Assembly: GCF_031755915.1 (NCBI RefSeq)
Contig: NC_083379.1
Span: 24,614,001 to 24,678,000, forward strand
Reading direction: 5' to 3'
Length of the DNA: 64,000 nt
DNA from: Ziziphus jujuba
Taxonomy: Eukaryota > Streptophyta > Magnoliopsida > Rosales > Rhamnaceae
Below the pieces are notes generated by a model, which saw only the letters and a program-made list of their open reading frames with translations, searched no databases and was not told the DNA's origin. Within the stretch, counting starts at the first letter, position 1. Every line of letters begins with the position of its first letter. Below are positions 35,895 through 46,917 of this stretch, one piece after another. The position numbers and the translations under genes are program-made.

Positions 35895-38800
35895 ATGACA
35901 GAATCAAGAATGAGGAGAGGAGAGCCACCCTTGAGGATCAATGAGGAGGAGTTTGTAGCATTCCATGGCGATGCCCGAGCTACCGAGAGTGGAGACCAAG
36001 TGGACATGAGAGCTGTTTTGGAGTCAATACAGCGGGTTAGTGCTCAAGTTGAGCATGTGAATCAAAGGATGGGAAGGCTAGAAGTTTCCCAAGGAATTCC
36101 GAACACAAGAAATAAGCAAGAATTCCATGGAGGACGAGGAGGTCGCGAGAGACCGAGAGAGGAATTTGATGAGGAGCCATTCGGTGGAGACTTTGAGGAA
36201 GGTATGGATGAAACTTTTGCTGTCCAAGATAGAGCTGGCCATGGAAGATATAGGAGGGAAGAAACAGATGACAATCTTAGCAATATCAAGATCAACATCT
36301 CACCATTCATGGGAAAAAGTGACCCCGAAGCATATTTGGAGTGGGAACAAAAGATGGAGATGATATTTGACCGCCATAATTATTCAGAGGCTAAGAAGGT
36401 GAAATTGGCAGCAATGGAGTTTGGCCATTATGCACTCCAATGGTGGACCAATGAGCAAAACACCCGAAGGAGAGTTGGTGATGACTTGATTACTACGTGG
36501 CGACAAATGAAAGGAGCCATGCGGAAGCGATTTGTACCATCACACTATCATAGGTTGCTGCATCAAAGACTTCAATCTTTATCTCAAGGACATGGATCTG
36601 TGGAGGATTATTACAAGGAGATGGAGATGCTTATGATGAGGCTGAATATGAATGAGGATAGGGAGGCAACCATGGCAAGATTTCTCGGAGGGGTAAACCG
36701 AGACATTGCCAACCAACTTGAATTGCAACAATATGTGGAATTGGAGGAGATGTTGCATGTGGCTATTAAATTAGAGCATCAATTCAAGAGAAGGGGTGTA
36801 AGATCATGGTTTGGAGGTGTTTCCAACAGTGGAAGGTCCAATTCAAGTGGCTGGAGGAACAATCCCATCTATGAAAGCAAGCCAAAGCCGAAAGTCGAAG
36901 AAGAACGTTCAAACTGGCCAAGGAAGGAGACTAGAACCAAATCTGTCCAAGCACCAAAGAATGAGGTAAAATTAGATCCTAAACCTTCTAGAACTCATGA
37001 TGTTGTGTGTGTTAAGTGCCAGGGAGGAGGATACATTGATAGCCAATGCCCGAATAGAAGAATCATAGTGTTAAAGGGCAATGACGAGCTAGAATCGGAA
37101 AGTGAAGAAAGTGAGGATGAAGCCAAGCAAAAGGAGGAGGACTTCGAGGATGAACCCGAAACCTTGCAAGCATCCAATGCTGAATTAAACTTGCTTTCTA
37201 GGAGAGTACTTGCTGCATACAAAGATGAGGATGAAATTCAAAGAGAGAACATCTTCCACACCCGATGTGAAATTCAAGGTAAGATTTGTAGTATGATTAT
37301 TGACAGTGGAAGTTGTACAAATGTAATTAGTAACATTGTAGTTGATAAATTAGGCTTAATAACTATTAAACATCCAGAACCTTATAGATTACAATGGCTT
37401 AATGATGGTGGTGAAATAAAAGTGAATAAACAAGCCAAAGTAAAATTTAATATAGGTAGATATGAGGATGTAGTTTTATGTGATATTGTACCCATGATTG
37501 CTGGACATATACTATTAGGTAGGCCATGGCAATTTGATAAAGATGCTACTCATTTTGGTTGAGAAAATAGTATTATTTTCAGGTTTAAAGGGAAGAAGGT
37601 CAAGCTGGAACCATTATCTCCTAAAGAGGTTTACAAAGACCAATTACAAATGCAACAAAGGAGAGAAGCCGAAAAGCTCAAGAAAAAAGCAAGTATGGCA
37701 CCAACGGCTTCACCATTCTTTCAAGAAGGTAAGAATGAGGTTGCTGATCAAGGTAAGGTTTCTAAGACTCATATTAAGTGGAAAGATCAAGGAAAAACCA
37801 AAAGAGAGGGGAAAGAAAGTGGCAAACCTGAGAGCTTGGAGAAGGAAGGGGAATCCGAAGGTTTGCGCCAATCCGAGAGAGAAAAAGAAAAAGAAAGAAA
37901 AGAAAGGTTAAGTAGCAACTTTTATTTGAGTTTAGGGGATATTAATAAGGTTATTGAGTGTAAGAAACCTTTGCTGGTCATGATTTATAAAGAAAATTAT
38001 TTTAATGATCAAACTAACTTTGAAGAACTTGAATTGCCAAGTTCAATGATTTCTTTTTTGAAGGAATTTGGAGATGTCTTCCCAAATGAAATTCCAAGTG
38101 GACTACCATCCAATCAAGAGGGAAAAGGTGAGCTTGCTATCCAAGGTAAGTCTTCTAATACTCAGGTTGTGTGGAAAAATTTTAATAAAACCAAGAGTGA
38201 AAAATTTGGTGCAAAAGCCGAGAGTGAGGAAGGTGAGATGGCCGTGAGTGAGAAAGGAAAAGGAAGACAAGAAAGGAAATATATAAATTTTTATCTTAGC
38301 TTTGGTGATGTTAATAAAGTAATTATGAATAAGAAATCATTGCTGACCATGAATTTTAAAGATACTTATTTAAAGATGTCTTTATTTCATAGAACTTTAT
38401 CTGCATTGTTGAGAGCTTTACTTAGTGGCAATTTGATAATTTGGGAAATATTGTTTGCTAACTTTAAAAAGTGTAATTTTTACCATAATGAGCATGTATT
38501 TCTAGATTTTGTTGTAATAGTATTTGACCCAGGAGAATTGGTTTGGTTGCACTTACAAAAGGAAAGGTTTCCTAATCAAAGAAAGTCAAAGCTCATGCCG
38601 CCTATGGATGGACTTTTTCAAGTTTTGGAGCAGAATAACAAGAATGCCTACAAGCTTGATTTACCGGGTGAGTATAACATGAGCGCTGCATTTAACATTG
38701 CTGATTTAACTCCTTTTGCTGCAGGTGATGATCTTGATTTGAGGATAAATCCTTTTCAAGAGGAGGGGAATGATGTGATTCCGCCCGAGCCCGCTCAACC

Positions 38801-39077
38801 GATAACCCGCTGGGGTGCTGACTCGACACGGATGAAGACTAAGCCAATCACAAAAGCTCAAATTAAGAGATTTAAGGGCAACCTGGGAGTATTTATACAG
38901 AGGGTAATCAATCTCAACAGAGCTTGTCCATACTTGAAGATACAAAGCCTATTCGAAGCATCCAAGTGGTGGAAGCCGATACGGACCCGGGTGACGGTTT
39001 TGGTACATTTTTTGAGTCCGGGAAGCATGAAATGGTTCCAATGCTTTATGGGTTCAATAAATATGCCTAAGAGGTAA
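35895..39077 (+). pseudogene. gag: Element G gag-protease polyprotein with scrambled pol tail (one nonsense codon)
   Basis: The frame starts at ATG 35895 (MTESRMRRGEPPLRIN); an upstream in-frame ATG at 35877 is possible but not conserved. The first 556 codons cover Gag and the protease, with [12 protein letters not shown] intact. The zinc knuckle is altered but keeps CCHC spacing (CVKCQGGGYIDSQC has Tyr where His is expected, so zinc binding may be weakened). TGA at 37560-37562 replaces an Arg codon after the protease; the same frame then runs to 39077 through linker 1, RT N-terminus, linker 2, integrase scrap, RT scrap, integrase C-terminus and LTR tail. A Gag-protease product is still possible. 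Confidence 0.88.
38758..38770 (+). other. Polypurine tract of element G
   Basis: AAGAGGAGGGGAA immediately before the 3' LTR; intact here, whereas element E has lost it. Confidence 0.88.
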
Positions 39078-39919
39078 TGGAATCAAGTTAAAGCAGCCTC
39101 AAATGCAATCAAAAAGGGCTTGTACGGACAGCATCAACAATTTGGCCGAATTTGCTGTATTGCTTGCTGGCTTTACTGTATTTTACTGTATTAGCCTTTT
39201 CTTATTTTTCCAAGCATGGGCAACGTGTGGGACTTCATATTTAGCTTATTTGGCATCCTAAAAAGCATCTAGAAGCTGATTTGAAGCTCAAAGAGGTCAA
39301 AGATTGATCAAATTCAACTTGATAAAAAAGCTAGCATTTTTAGTTTCCTAATTTGTTTTTACTTTTTGTTTTAGGAAACTACCATTACTTTTAGGTTTTT
39401 ATTTATTTATTTTCTGGATAAATAAATTTAGGAAGGTTTTTATTTTATTATTTCCATTGTAAATTAATTAATTCCTAATTCAAAATAAAGGAATTAATTA
39501 ATCAAATTTAGTTTAGGAAACTTAGTTTAGGACATATTAGAATTCGGTCAAGTTTCCTAATTCCTATAGGAGTTTGGTTTTGAATTAATTTTTTAGGGTT
39601 TTTTTCTTTGTAATCTTAGCCTATTTAAAGGCTTATTTTTCAATATGAATACAACTTTTGATTTGAATAAGAAAATACTTATGAGATTAATTATCTCTTT
39701 GTTCTTTGAGAACACCTAAAACACCATTAGAGAATTGGTTGTTTTAGCTTGACTTATCAATAGGTTTTCCATCCCCTATTGTGGCGTCTACATTATACCA
39801 AGGTTTCTAACCACAGGTTGGTTAGGGGTTGAGGTCCATTCCATTAGAACTTGAACTTAATTAAAGATCCGGGCTAATATAATACGGGTTTAGGAGCAGG
39901 TCGTCCTAGGTTCGTATCA
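38771..39919 (+). repeat. Element G 3' LTR
   Basis: TGATGTGATTCCGCCC to TTCGTATCA, 1149 bp, about 99% identical to the 5' LTR by eye. Confidence 0.92.
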
Positions 39920-39952
39920 ATGTGTGGGCGCAGGAAGAATCACATCAACTAC

Positions 39953-40085
39953 TCCCTATATAAATGCTCCCAAGATATCCTTAAACCTCTTGACTTGAGC
40001 TCTAGTGATCTGTCCAGTCTTCATCCGTATCGGGTCAGCACCCTAGCGGCTTGTCGATTGTGCGGACTCAAGCAGATTCTTATCA
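39953..40085 (-). repeat. Element D 5' LTR, remainder after F and G
   Basis: Reverse LTR end finishing GATTCTTATCA, followed by the CATCC duplication. The 28 bases at 39920-39947 just before are the ATGTG copy plus the end of the F LTR. Confidence 0.87.
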
Positions 40086-40319
40086 CATCCAAAACTTGGA
40101 ACGTCACATTTTTCTTTAAACCATCTACTAATTCCATAGCATCAACGATGCTTCCAATGCCTTTTTGTTAGAAAGCATCGTTTGATATGTACCATCAAGA
40201 CACTTAAAGCGTCATATTCAGTTCAATTACTAGGTGGGACTTTTTTGTAGCATTGTTAAATAGTTACAAGCTACAACATTTCAATCTTAGCAAGTGTCGT
40301 CTTATCTGATAAATATTAT
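40086..40319. other. Host DNA right of element D
   Basis: Non-coding. Starts with the second CATCC copy and continues the repeat-like motifs seen before D (GCATCG, AAGCGTCAT), then becomes AT-rich toward the tandem array. Confidence 0.5.
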
Positions 40320-41510
40320 TTTAATTATTTAAATAAAAAAATAATTAATAATTAATTAATTTGTTATTATTTTTTGTATTTAAATTTTAAAATAATGTAA
40401 TAAATTATTAAATGGTAAAATTTATTAATTAACTATGGATAAGTGGTAAAATAATTTAAAAGAGTCATTCGTTATGAATAAAATTTATTTTTAAATTTAG
40501 AAGTCTATAAAAAATAATTAAGTAAATTATAAGGAAACATAAATATAGTAAATAAATTTGTTTTTTATTTGGAAATTTTAAAACAATGTAATTAATAATT
40601 GATTTGTTATGGCCCATGATTTTGGGCTTCAAAGAGCTGTTCGAGATTAAAAAAATTATTTTTAAATTTAGAAATGTAAAATTAATTATTTTGTAAATTA
40701 TTTGGAAATATAAATATAGGTAATAAATTTATTTTTGTTAGGAAATTTTGAAACAATTTTAGTAATATTTGAATGGTAATGGATGATCCTTCTGATTTTA
40801 CAAGAGTCATGTCTTCTTAATAAAATTTATTTTTAACTTTAGAAATCTTAAAAAAAAAAAACAATTAAGTAAATTATGTGGATGCATAAATATAGTAAAT
40901 AAGTTGGAAATTTTAATCATTCAAAAAAAAAAAGTTGGAAATTTTAAAGCATTGTAAGTAATAATTGATTGTTATGGCGGATGCTTTTGGCCTCCAAAGA
41001 GTCGTTCATGATGAATAAAATTACTTTTAAATTTAGGAATGTACAAAAAAAAAAAAACTATTTTGTAAATTATCCGGAAAAATAAATATAGTTAATAAAT
41101 TTATTTTTATTTGGAAATTTTGAAACAATTATAGTATTATTTGAATAGTAATGACTGATGCTTATGATTTAAAAGTGTCCTTCCTGATGAATAATATTTA
41201 TTTTTATATTTAGGAACGTAAAAAAATGATTAAGTAAATTATTTGGAAGCATAAATATAATAAATAATATTATTTTTATTTGAAAATTTTAAAACAATTT
41301 AATTAATAATTGAATGGTCATGGCCGACACTTTGAAGGCTCAAAGCATTGTTCAAGATGAATGAAAGTATTTTTAAATTTAGGAATGTAAAAATAATTAT
41401 TTTTGTAAATTATTTGGAAATATAAATATAGTAAATAAATTTATTTTTATTTGTAAATTTTAAAACAATTTAACATATAATTAAATGGTTATGGCTGACG
41501 CGTTCAACCA
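40320..41510. repeat. Satellite-like tandem array
   Basis: About six or seven degenerate units of roughly 170-190 bp. Each has a block like GGTAATGGCTGATGCTTTTG, then AAAGAGTCGTTC-TGATGAATAAAATT, then A/T-rich TTATTTTTATTTGGAAATTTT. GGTTATGG-type anchors lie near 40610, 40780, 40970, 41150, 41318 and 41487. Divergence between units is high, so the array is old. A related block occurs at 52713-52950, right of copia relic K. Confidence 0.72.
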
Positions 41511-41847
41511 AGGAAGAAAAAGTCATCGAGACATCGGAATTTCGGCAAAAATAGGTACCAGTGACAACGACAGAAGGGGGAAGAAATATCTGTCTGTGGT
41601 GCCGAGGAAATGTCATCGTTTCAGCAAAATATCGTCGGTATCGCTTGAAGTCAATTGGAATCTTGAAATTTCAATGGATAATTATAGAAATCCCATGGAG
41701 ATGTCAGTTGTCAGTGCCTTTGTGATGGAGATCTCAGTTGTCTCTATTTCTCATCTCTTTTGGTGGAAATCCGATGGAAATCAAAAACCCTTTCCCAGCC
41801 AAAAACCATCCCTTTTTCTATGCAAAACAGTGATGGGTTGTAGGTAA
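41511..41847. other. Unassigned segment rich in ATCGG/AATTTC words
   Basis: A plus-strand frame of 120 codons (41485-41847) crosses it, but the sequence is built of recurring words (GACATCGGAATTTCGGC, GGAGATGTCAGTTGTC, GGAGATCTCAGTTGTC), more typical of repeat DNA than a gene. No protein family recognised. Confidence 0.4.
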
Positions 41848-42395
41848 ACCTCATAGTCATTAGGAATAACTAATCTTTTAGTCCCCTGTGATATTCTCAA
41901 AGGCACATCAACATCTGTAATAGCTTGAACATCCTACTCTTCAACAATGGATTCATCTGGACCAATTAATGGTTCATCAATTACTGGATAAACAACATCT
42001 CTGTCAGGAACAACAACACTAGGAATGAAAATACTTTCTTCTCCAAATTAAGGCTCCCTTAGACTATTACTATCATCAATACAAAATCATCTTCAAAATA
42101 AACAGCCCTATCTAACTCCACAATTCTTATGGCGTGAGATGGACAAAAGAATCTTGAACTCTTAGATCCTATACAATAACTAACAAAATAACCATAAACC
42201 CTTCTTATGGAAAAACTTCTTAAACTTATCTACCTAATGCGATACCGTAGCAGTAGACCTCAACCTATTTAATTTAACAGAAGAATAGCAGTTAATTCCT
42301 CCAAGTTACAACCTTCTTTCTTGGTATTCAAACTAGACCTTATACTATCAAAATGAGATGGAAGGCTTCTCATTGTAGAATAAGTTAAGAACTCC
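41848..42395 (-). pseudogene. Copia K: end of gag fused to late-pol remnant
   Basis: On the minus strand the right end (about 42290-42395) reads TYSTMRSLPSHFDSIRSSL and continues into EGCNLEELTAIL, a copia Gag (UBN2-like) block. It then jumps to sequence typical of the region after the copia integrase core: YCIGSKSSRFFCPSH, AIRIVELDRAVYFEDD, and finally PLRISQGTKRLVIPNDYEVY near 41850-41900. Integrase core, RT and RNase H are not present. Stops and frameshifts are common. Confidence 0.72.
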
Positions 42396-42400
42396 TCTCC

Positions 42401-43534
42401 TGATATGAACCTAGGTCAACTCGAGCCTAAACCCGTATTATATTAGCCCGGATAGAAAAATTAAGTTCAAATTCTTATGGTCACCTCAACCCCTAATCAA
42501 CTTATGACTAGAAACCTAGTATATGATGAAGACGCCACAATGGGTGATGGATGTCCTATTGATAAGTCAAACTAAAACACTCACTCTCTAATGGTATTTT
42601 AGGTGTTCAAAGAGAACAAAGAGAATTCTTTCTCATAGATAATTTTCTGTATAATATATAAGCTGTATTCTCAACAAAATATGAACCCTTAAATAGGCTA
42701 AAGTCACAAAACAATAAACCCTAAAAACAAAGGTTGAATTCGGTCAACAATAAGGAAACAACAAGTGCGGCTAAAATTCACAAGCTTTCCTAAACCTATT
42801 TGGATTAATTAATTCCTTATTTTGAATTAGAAATTTATTAATTTACAATTGAAATTATAAAAATAATAACTTTCATAAGTTAATTTGTCCAGCAAAACAA
42901 TTAAATAAAGCCAAATAAAAGCTAATTTCCTAAAACAAAAAGTCAAACACAAATTAGGAAACTTGTTAACTAGTTTGCCAACTAAGCTGTCTTTAACCAA
43001 TCAATAACTAATTTAAGCCCCAAATCAGCTGTCATATGTCATGCAGGATGCCAAATAAGATTAATATTGATTTTCATATGTTTCCCTTGATTGGAACAAA
43101 GAGAAAACTCTTGATCAGTAAAATACAGTAAAGTCAACGGCAAAACATGTAATTTCGGCCAAAAAAGACTTCCATGCGCAAATGACCATTTTGGTTGCTT
43201 TTTGCTTCTATCTTGTCTTGATTCCGTGACCTCTTAGTGCTATTAATTGAATTCAAAAAGTTTTGAACCCATTCCTTTCTACTTGGAGTCCATAAATGCA
43301 CTAAAACAGCTATCCGGGTCCATATAGGCCTCCACCATTTGGATGCTTAAAATAGGCTTTGAATCTTCGGGTATTGACAAGCCCTTTTGAGAAATGATAA
43401 CTCCTTGTATAATAACAGCCAGGTTTTCTTTAAATCTCTTAGCTTAAGCTCTAGTGATTGGCCCAGTTCGTAACTGTATAGGATCAACACCCCAGTAGGT
43501 TGTCGGTTGTACGGGTGCGGGCTGATTCTTATCA
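42401..43534 (-). repeat. Element H 3' LTR
   Basis: Reverse LTR from TGATATGAACCTAGG to TGATTCTTATCA, with both U3 inverted repeats. Confidence 0.9.
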
Positions 43535-44673
43535 TTCCCCTCCTTTTGAAAAGGATTTGCCCTCAAATCAAAATCATCACCTGCAGAAAAAGAAGATAAG
43601 TCAGCAATATTAAATGTAGCACTAACATTATATTCACCCGATAAGTCAATCTTGCAAGTGTTTTCATTAATCCACTCCAAAACTTGAAAAGGTCCATCTT
43701 CATACGGCATAAGCTTTGACTTTCTTTGTTCGGGAAACCTCTTCTTTCTTAAATGCAACCATACCCATTATTCAGGTTCAAAGATGACTTTAATTTGACC
43801 TTGGTTAGCATTCCTTGTAAATTGCTTGGTCCTTCTCTTAATATTAACCTTTGTCTTTTCATGAATCTGCTTCAAAAAATCAGCTTTTTACTTTCGATCT
43901 AGATTAGCACGTTCACTTAAAGTTAAAGGTATTAAATCTAATGGAGTCAAAGGTTTAAAACCATAAACAATCTTAAATGGTGTATATTTAGTGGCTGAAT
44001 GCAAAGATCTGTTATAAACAAATTCAACATGTGGCAAACATTCCTCTCATGTTCTTAAATTTCTATTAATTAAAGCCATTAACAATGCAAACAAAGTCAT
44101 ATTTAATACTTCAGTTTGTCCATCAGTTTGTGGATGACAAGTAGTTGAAAATAAAAGTTTAGTTCCAAACTTAGCCCATAAAGTTTTTCAAAAATAACTT
44201 AAGAACTTAGCATCCCTATCCGAAACAACGGTTCTAAGCATTCCATGCAACCTCACAATTTCCTTAAAGAATAAGTTAGCAACATTAAATGCATTATTAA
44301 TTTTATTACATCCAATAAAATGTGCCATCTTAGAAAATCTATCCACAACAAGAAAAAAATTGAATCCTTACCTGTTCTAAACCTAGGTAAATTAAGAACA
44401 AAATCTATAGACAAATAGACCCGAGGAAATGATGGAACCGACAATGGGAGGTACATGCGACTTCAACTTTGACTTGGATTTTTGGCATTTCAAGCATCTT
44501 TCACATATTCCCTCCATATCTCTCTTCATATTAGGCCAATAAAAATGATCTTGTAGCAAGGATAAAGTTTTTAAGACACCAAAATGACCCGTTAAACCAC
44601 TACCATGACCTTCCCTCACTAACAATTCCTTAGTGCTACAATTAGGCACACAAAGTTGATTTTCCCTAATCAA
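43444..44673 (-). pseudogene. int: Element H integrase (decayed)
   Basis: The zinc-binding region is well kept (44392-44673): HGSGLTGHFG then CERCLKCQKSK, giving HHCC. The core (about 43800-44390) is broken by stops but shows copies of the family's integrase core blocks. The C-terminal domain (43444-43758) has [18 protein letters not shown] and continues into the LTR with GPITRA. Confidence 0.85.
43535..43547 (-). other. Polypurine tract of element H
   Basis: Minus-strand AAAAGGAGGGGAA directly before the 3' LTR. Confidence 0.82.
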
Positions 44674-46190
44674 ATATCCCTCAAAAATGTAAAATTTATT
44701 AAACCATGTTTGGTACAGTTCATAAATATTTCTCCAAAGTCACTATCATGCTCATAATGTTCTTTTAATTGTTTAGATCCAAGCAATCTAACATCTAAGA
44801 TAGAAAATAATACATACCTTCGGGGATAATACATCAGCAACCACATTTTCCTTACCTTTCTTGTAGCAGATGACATAAGGAAAAGTCTCAATGAACTCAA
44901 TCCACTTAGCATGCTATTGATAAAGCTTCCCTTGGCCTTTGATGTGCTTTAATGATTCATGATCCGTATGAATCATAAAATCCTTCGGCATTAAATAATG
45001 CTGCCACGTCTCCAAAGCCCTCACCAACACATATATCTCTTTGTCATAGGTCGGTACTTCAATGCAGCTCCATTTAACTTCTCACTAAAGTATGTTATGA
45101 GTCTTTCTTCTTGCATCAAGACAACTCCAATACCTACACTCGAAGTATCATATTAAATTTCAAAAGTTTTAGAAAAATTAGGCAAAACTAGTAAAGGAGC
45201 ATTACTTAATTTTTCTTTCAACAAATTAAAAGATTGATCTTACACTTCCCCCCATTTGAAGTCAACATTCTTCTTTACAACTTTGGTACGATGGTACTAA
45301 AATCCTTGACAAATCTTCGGTAGAAACTAGCCAAATCATGAAGGCTTATCACTTGGGCAAGATGTAGGTTTCGGCCACTCTTGGATTGCTTTCACCTTGG
45401 ATTGATCAACTTTAATTCCTACAGTACCTATAACAAATCCTAAAAAAACCAATTTATCTTTACAAAAATCACATCTTTTAAGGTTAGCAAATAATATTTC
45501 CTTCCTAAGTACTCCAAGAACTAACCTACGATGTTTTACATGCTCATCTAAATGCCTACTATATACAAGGATATCATCAAAATAAACAACTACAAATTTT
45601 CCAATGAATGGGCGCATAACATAGTTCATTAATCTCATAAAAGTACTAGCTGCATTAGTTAGATCAAATGTCATTACTAACCACTCATACAAACCATATT
45701 TAGTTTTAAATATGGTTTTTCATTCATCACCCTCTTTCATCCTAATTTAATGATATCCACTCCTAATATCAACTTTAGTAAACATGCATGCACCATGTAA
45801 TTCATCTAACATATCATCTAACCTAGGAATTGGATGTCCAGATTTAATGGTTATATTATTACAATCTACACACATGCGCCATGAACCATCTTTCTTTGGC
45901 ACTAATAAATAGGAACAGCACATGGACTCATGCTCTCACGAATATAACATTTGTCTAATAACTCACTTACCTGCCTTTGTAGCTCCTTTGTCTCCTCAGG
46001 ATTACTCCTATATGCAAGCCTATTAGGAATTGCAGCTCCTGTTACAAAATTAATTTGATGTTCAATCCCTAAAATAGATGGTAAACCATTAGGAATCTCC
46101 TCTCGAAAGACATCTTCAAAATCCTATAAAAAATAAGAGATAGAGCTTGGCAATTCAAGTTCTTCAAGGTTAGCTTGATCATTTAATTTA
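44674..46190 (-). pseudogene. pol: Element H reverse transcriptase and RNase H (decayed)
   Basis: The best RT stretch (45336-45692) has [11 protein letters not shown], the catalytic YFDDILVYS, then [20 protein letters not shown] and WPKPTS. More N-terminal RT blocks (near 45700-46000) are out of frame. RNase H (about 44800-45330) retains the central block missing from A, but is split by frameshifts. The stretch [20 protein letters not shown] is the one found displaced in B, D, E, F and G. Confidence 0.87.
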
Positions 46191-46386
46191 ACATCTTTAT
46201 AAATAATGACCAGCAGGGTTTATCATTTAAAAATGCCTTTAAAATTTCCCCAAAACTAAGATAAAAATTCTTATTTTTCTTCTCTTTCCTTTCTTTTTCT
46301 TTCTCACTCATGGATTCTCCTTTTCTCTCCCCACTCTCGGCTTTTTCTTCATTTCTCTCACTTTCGACTTTCTCTCTTATTTTCAC
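46183..46386 (-). pseudogene. Element H protease-RT linker
   Basis: Lys/Glu-rich stretch ending KEKKNKNFYLSFGEILKA, matching the linker that occurs once in A, B, D and H and twice in E, F and G. Confidence 0.7.
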
Positions 46387-46548
46387 CTCACAATTGGGAT
46401 TATAATACTTACCTTGGAAAGAAAACTTGGTTTTGTCCTCATGGATAGGTGGTCAAAACCATGGGTGCCATGCTAGACCTCTCCTTAAGCTTTTCGGCCT
46501 CCCTCCTTTGTAGCATTTGTAATTGGTCTCCAAATACCTCCTTTGGAG

Positions 46549-46915
46549 TTAATGGCTCCAGCTTAACCTTTTTACCCTTAAATTTAAAAACAATGGAATT
46601 CTCTCTTCCATAGTGTATAGCATGTTTATCAAATTGCCATGTCTGCCCAATAAAATATGACCGGCATGCATGGGAACAACATCACACAATACAACATCCA
46701 CATATTTATCAATGCTAAATTTTATTTTGGCTTGTTTGTTTACTTTCATCTCACCAATTTCATTAAGCCATTGTAATCGATATGGTTTGGGATGTTTAAT
46801 GGTTGCTAATCCTAATTTATCAACTACCAAATTACTAATTATATTAGCACAACTTCCACTATCAACTATCATACTACATATGTTACCTTGAATTTCACAT
46901 CGATTGTGGAAGATG
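46549..46915 (-). pseudogene. pro: Element H protease region (decayed)
   Basis: Minus-strand frame with [20 protein letters not shown] (active-site D-S-G) and HILLGR, followed by a frameshift. The domain is otherwise near full length. Confidence 0.83.
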
Positions 46916-46917
46916 TT

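Larger units (their letters stand above)
33564..39919 (+). mobile_element. Gypsy element G, young gag-protease element with one nonsense codon
   Basis: 6356-bp element in the 5' LTR of F with perfect ATGTG duplications (33559-33563 and 39920-39924). LTRs are 1150 and 1149 bp and differ at roughly ten positions by eye. PBS and PPT are perfect. The internal region has the same architecture as E, and a single CGA to TGA change is the only interruption seen in the long frame. It is the innermost layer of the nest. Confidence 0.92.
28034..39947 (-). mobile_element. Gypsy element F, gag-protease type, itself split by element G
   Basis: Reverse element in the 5' LTR of D, flanked by ACTAG (28029-28033) and ACTAC (39948-39952). 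Its own parts are 28034-33563 and 39925-39947; the middle is element G plus one ATGTG copy. PBS and PPT are intact. The LTR belongs to a sub-type closer to A, with a U3 minisatellite. The coding region has the E/G-type architecture with the duplicated linker. It lies at the same LTR position that E occupies in the other LTR of D. Confidence 0.88.
15922..40085 (-). mobile_element. Gypsy element D, non-autonomous type, split by nested insertions E, F and G
   Basis: Reverse-strand element whose outer ends are flanked by a perfect CATCC duplication (15917-15921 and 40086-40090). Its own parts are 15922-16887, 23241-28033 and 39953-40085; the rest is element E (in its 3' LTR) and elements F plus G (in its 5' LTR). 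The internal region (23374-27043) carries a decayed gag-protease and the scrambled pol remnant shared with B. PBS and PPT are present. It is the oldest layer of this 24-kb nest. Confidence 0.9.

Noticed and set aside
41485..41847. 120-codon plus-strand frame
   Set aside because: Starts inside the satellite-like array and runs through recurring short words; no domain resemblance. Kept as unassigned DNA.
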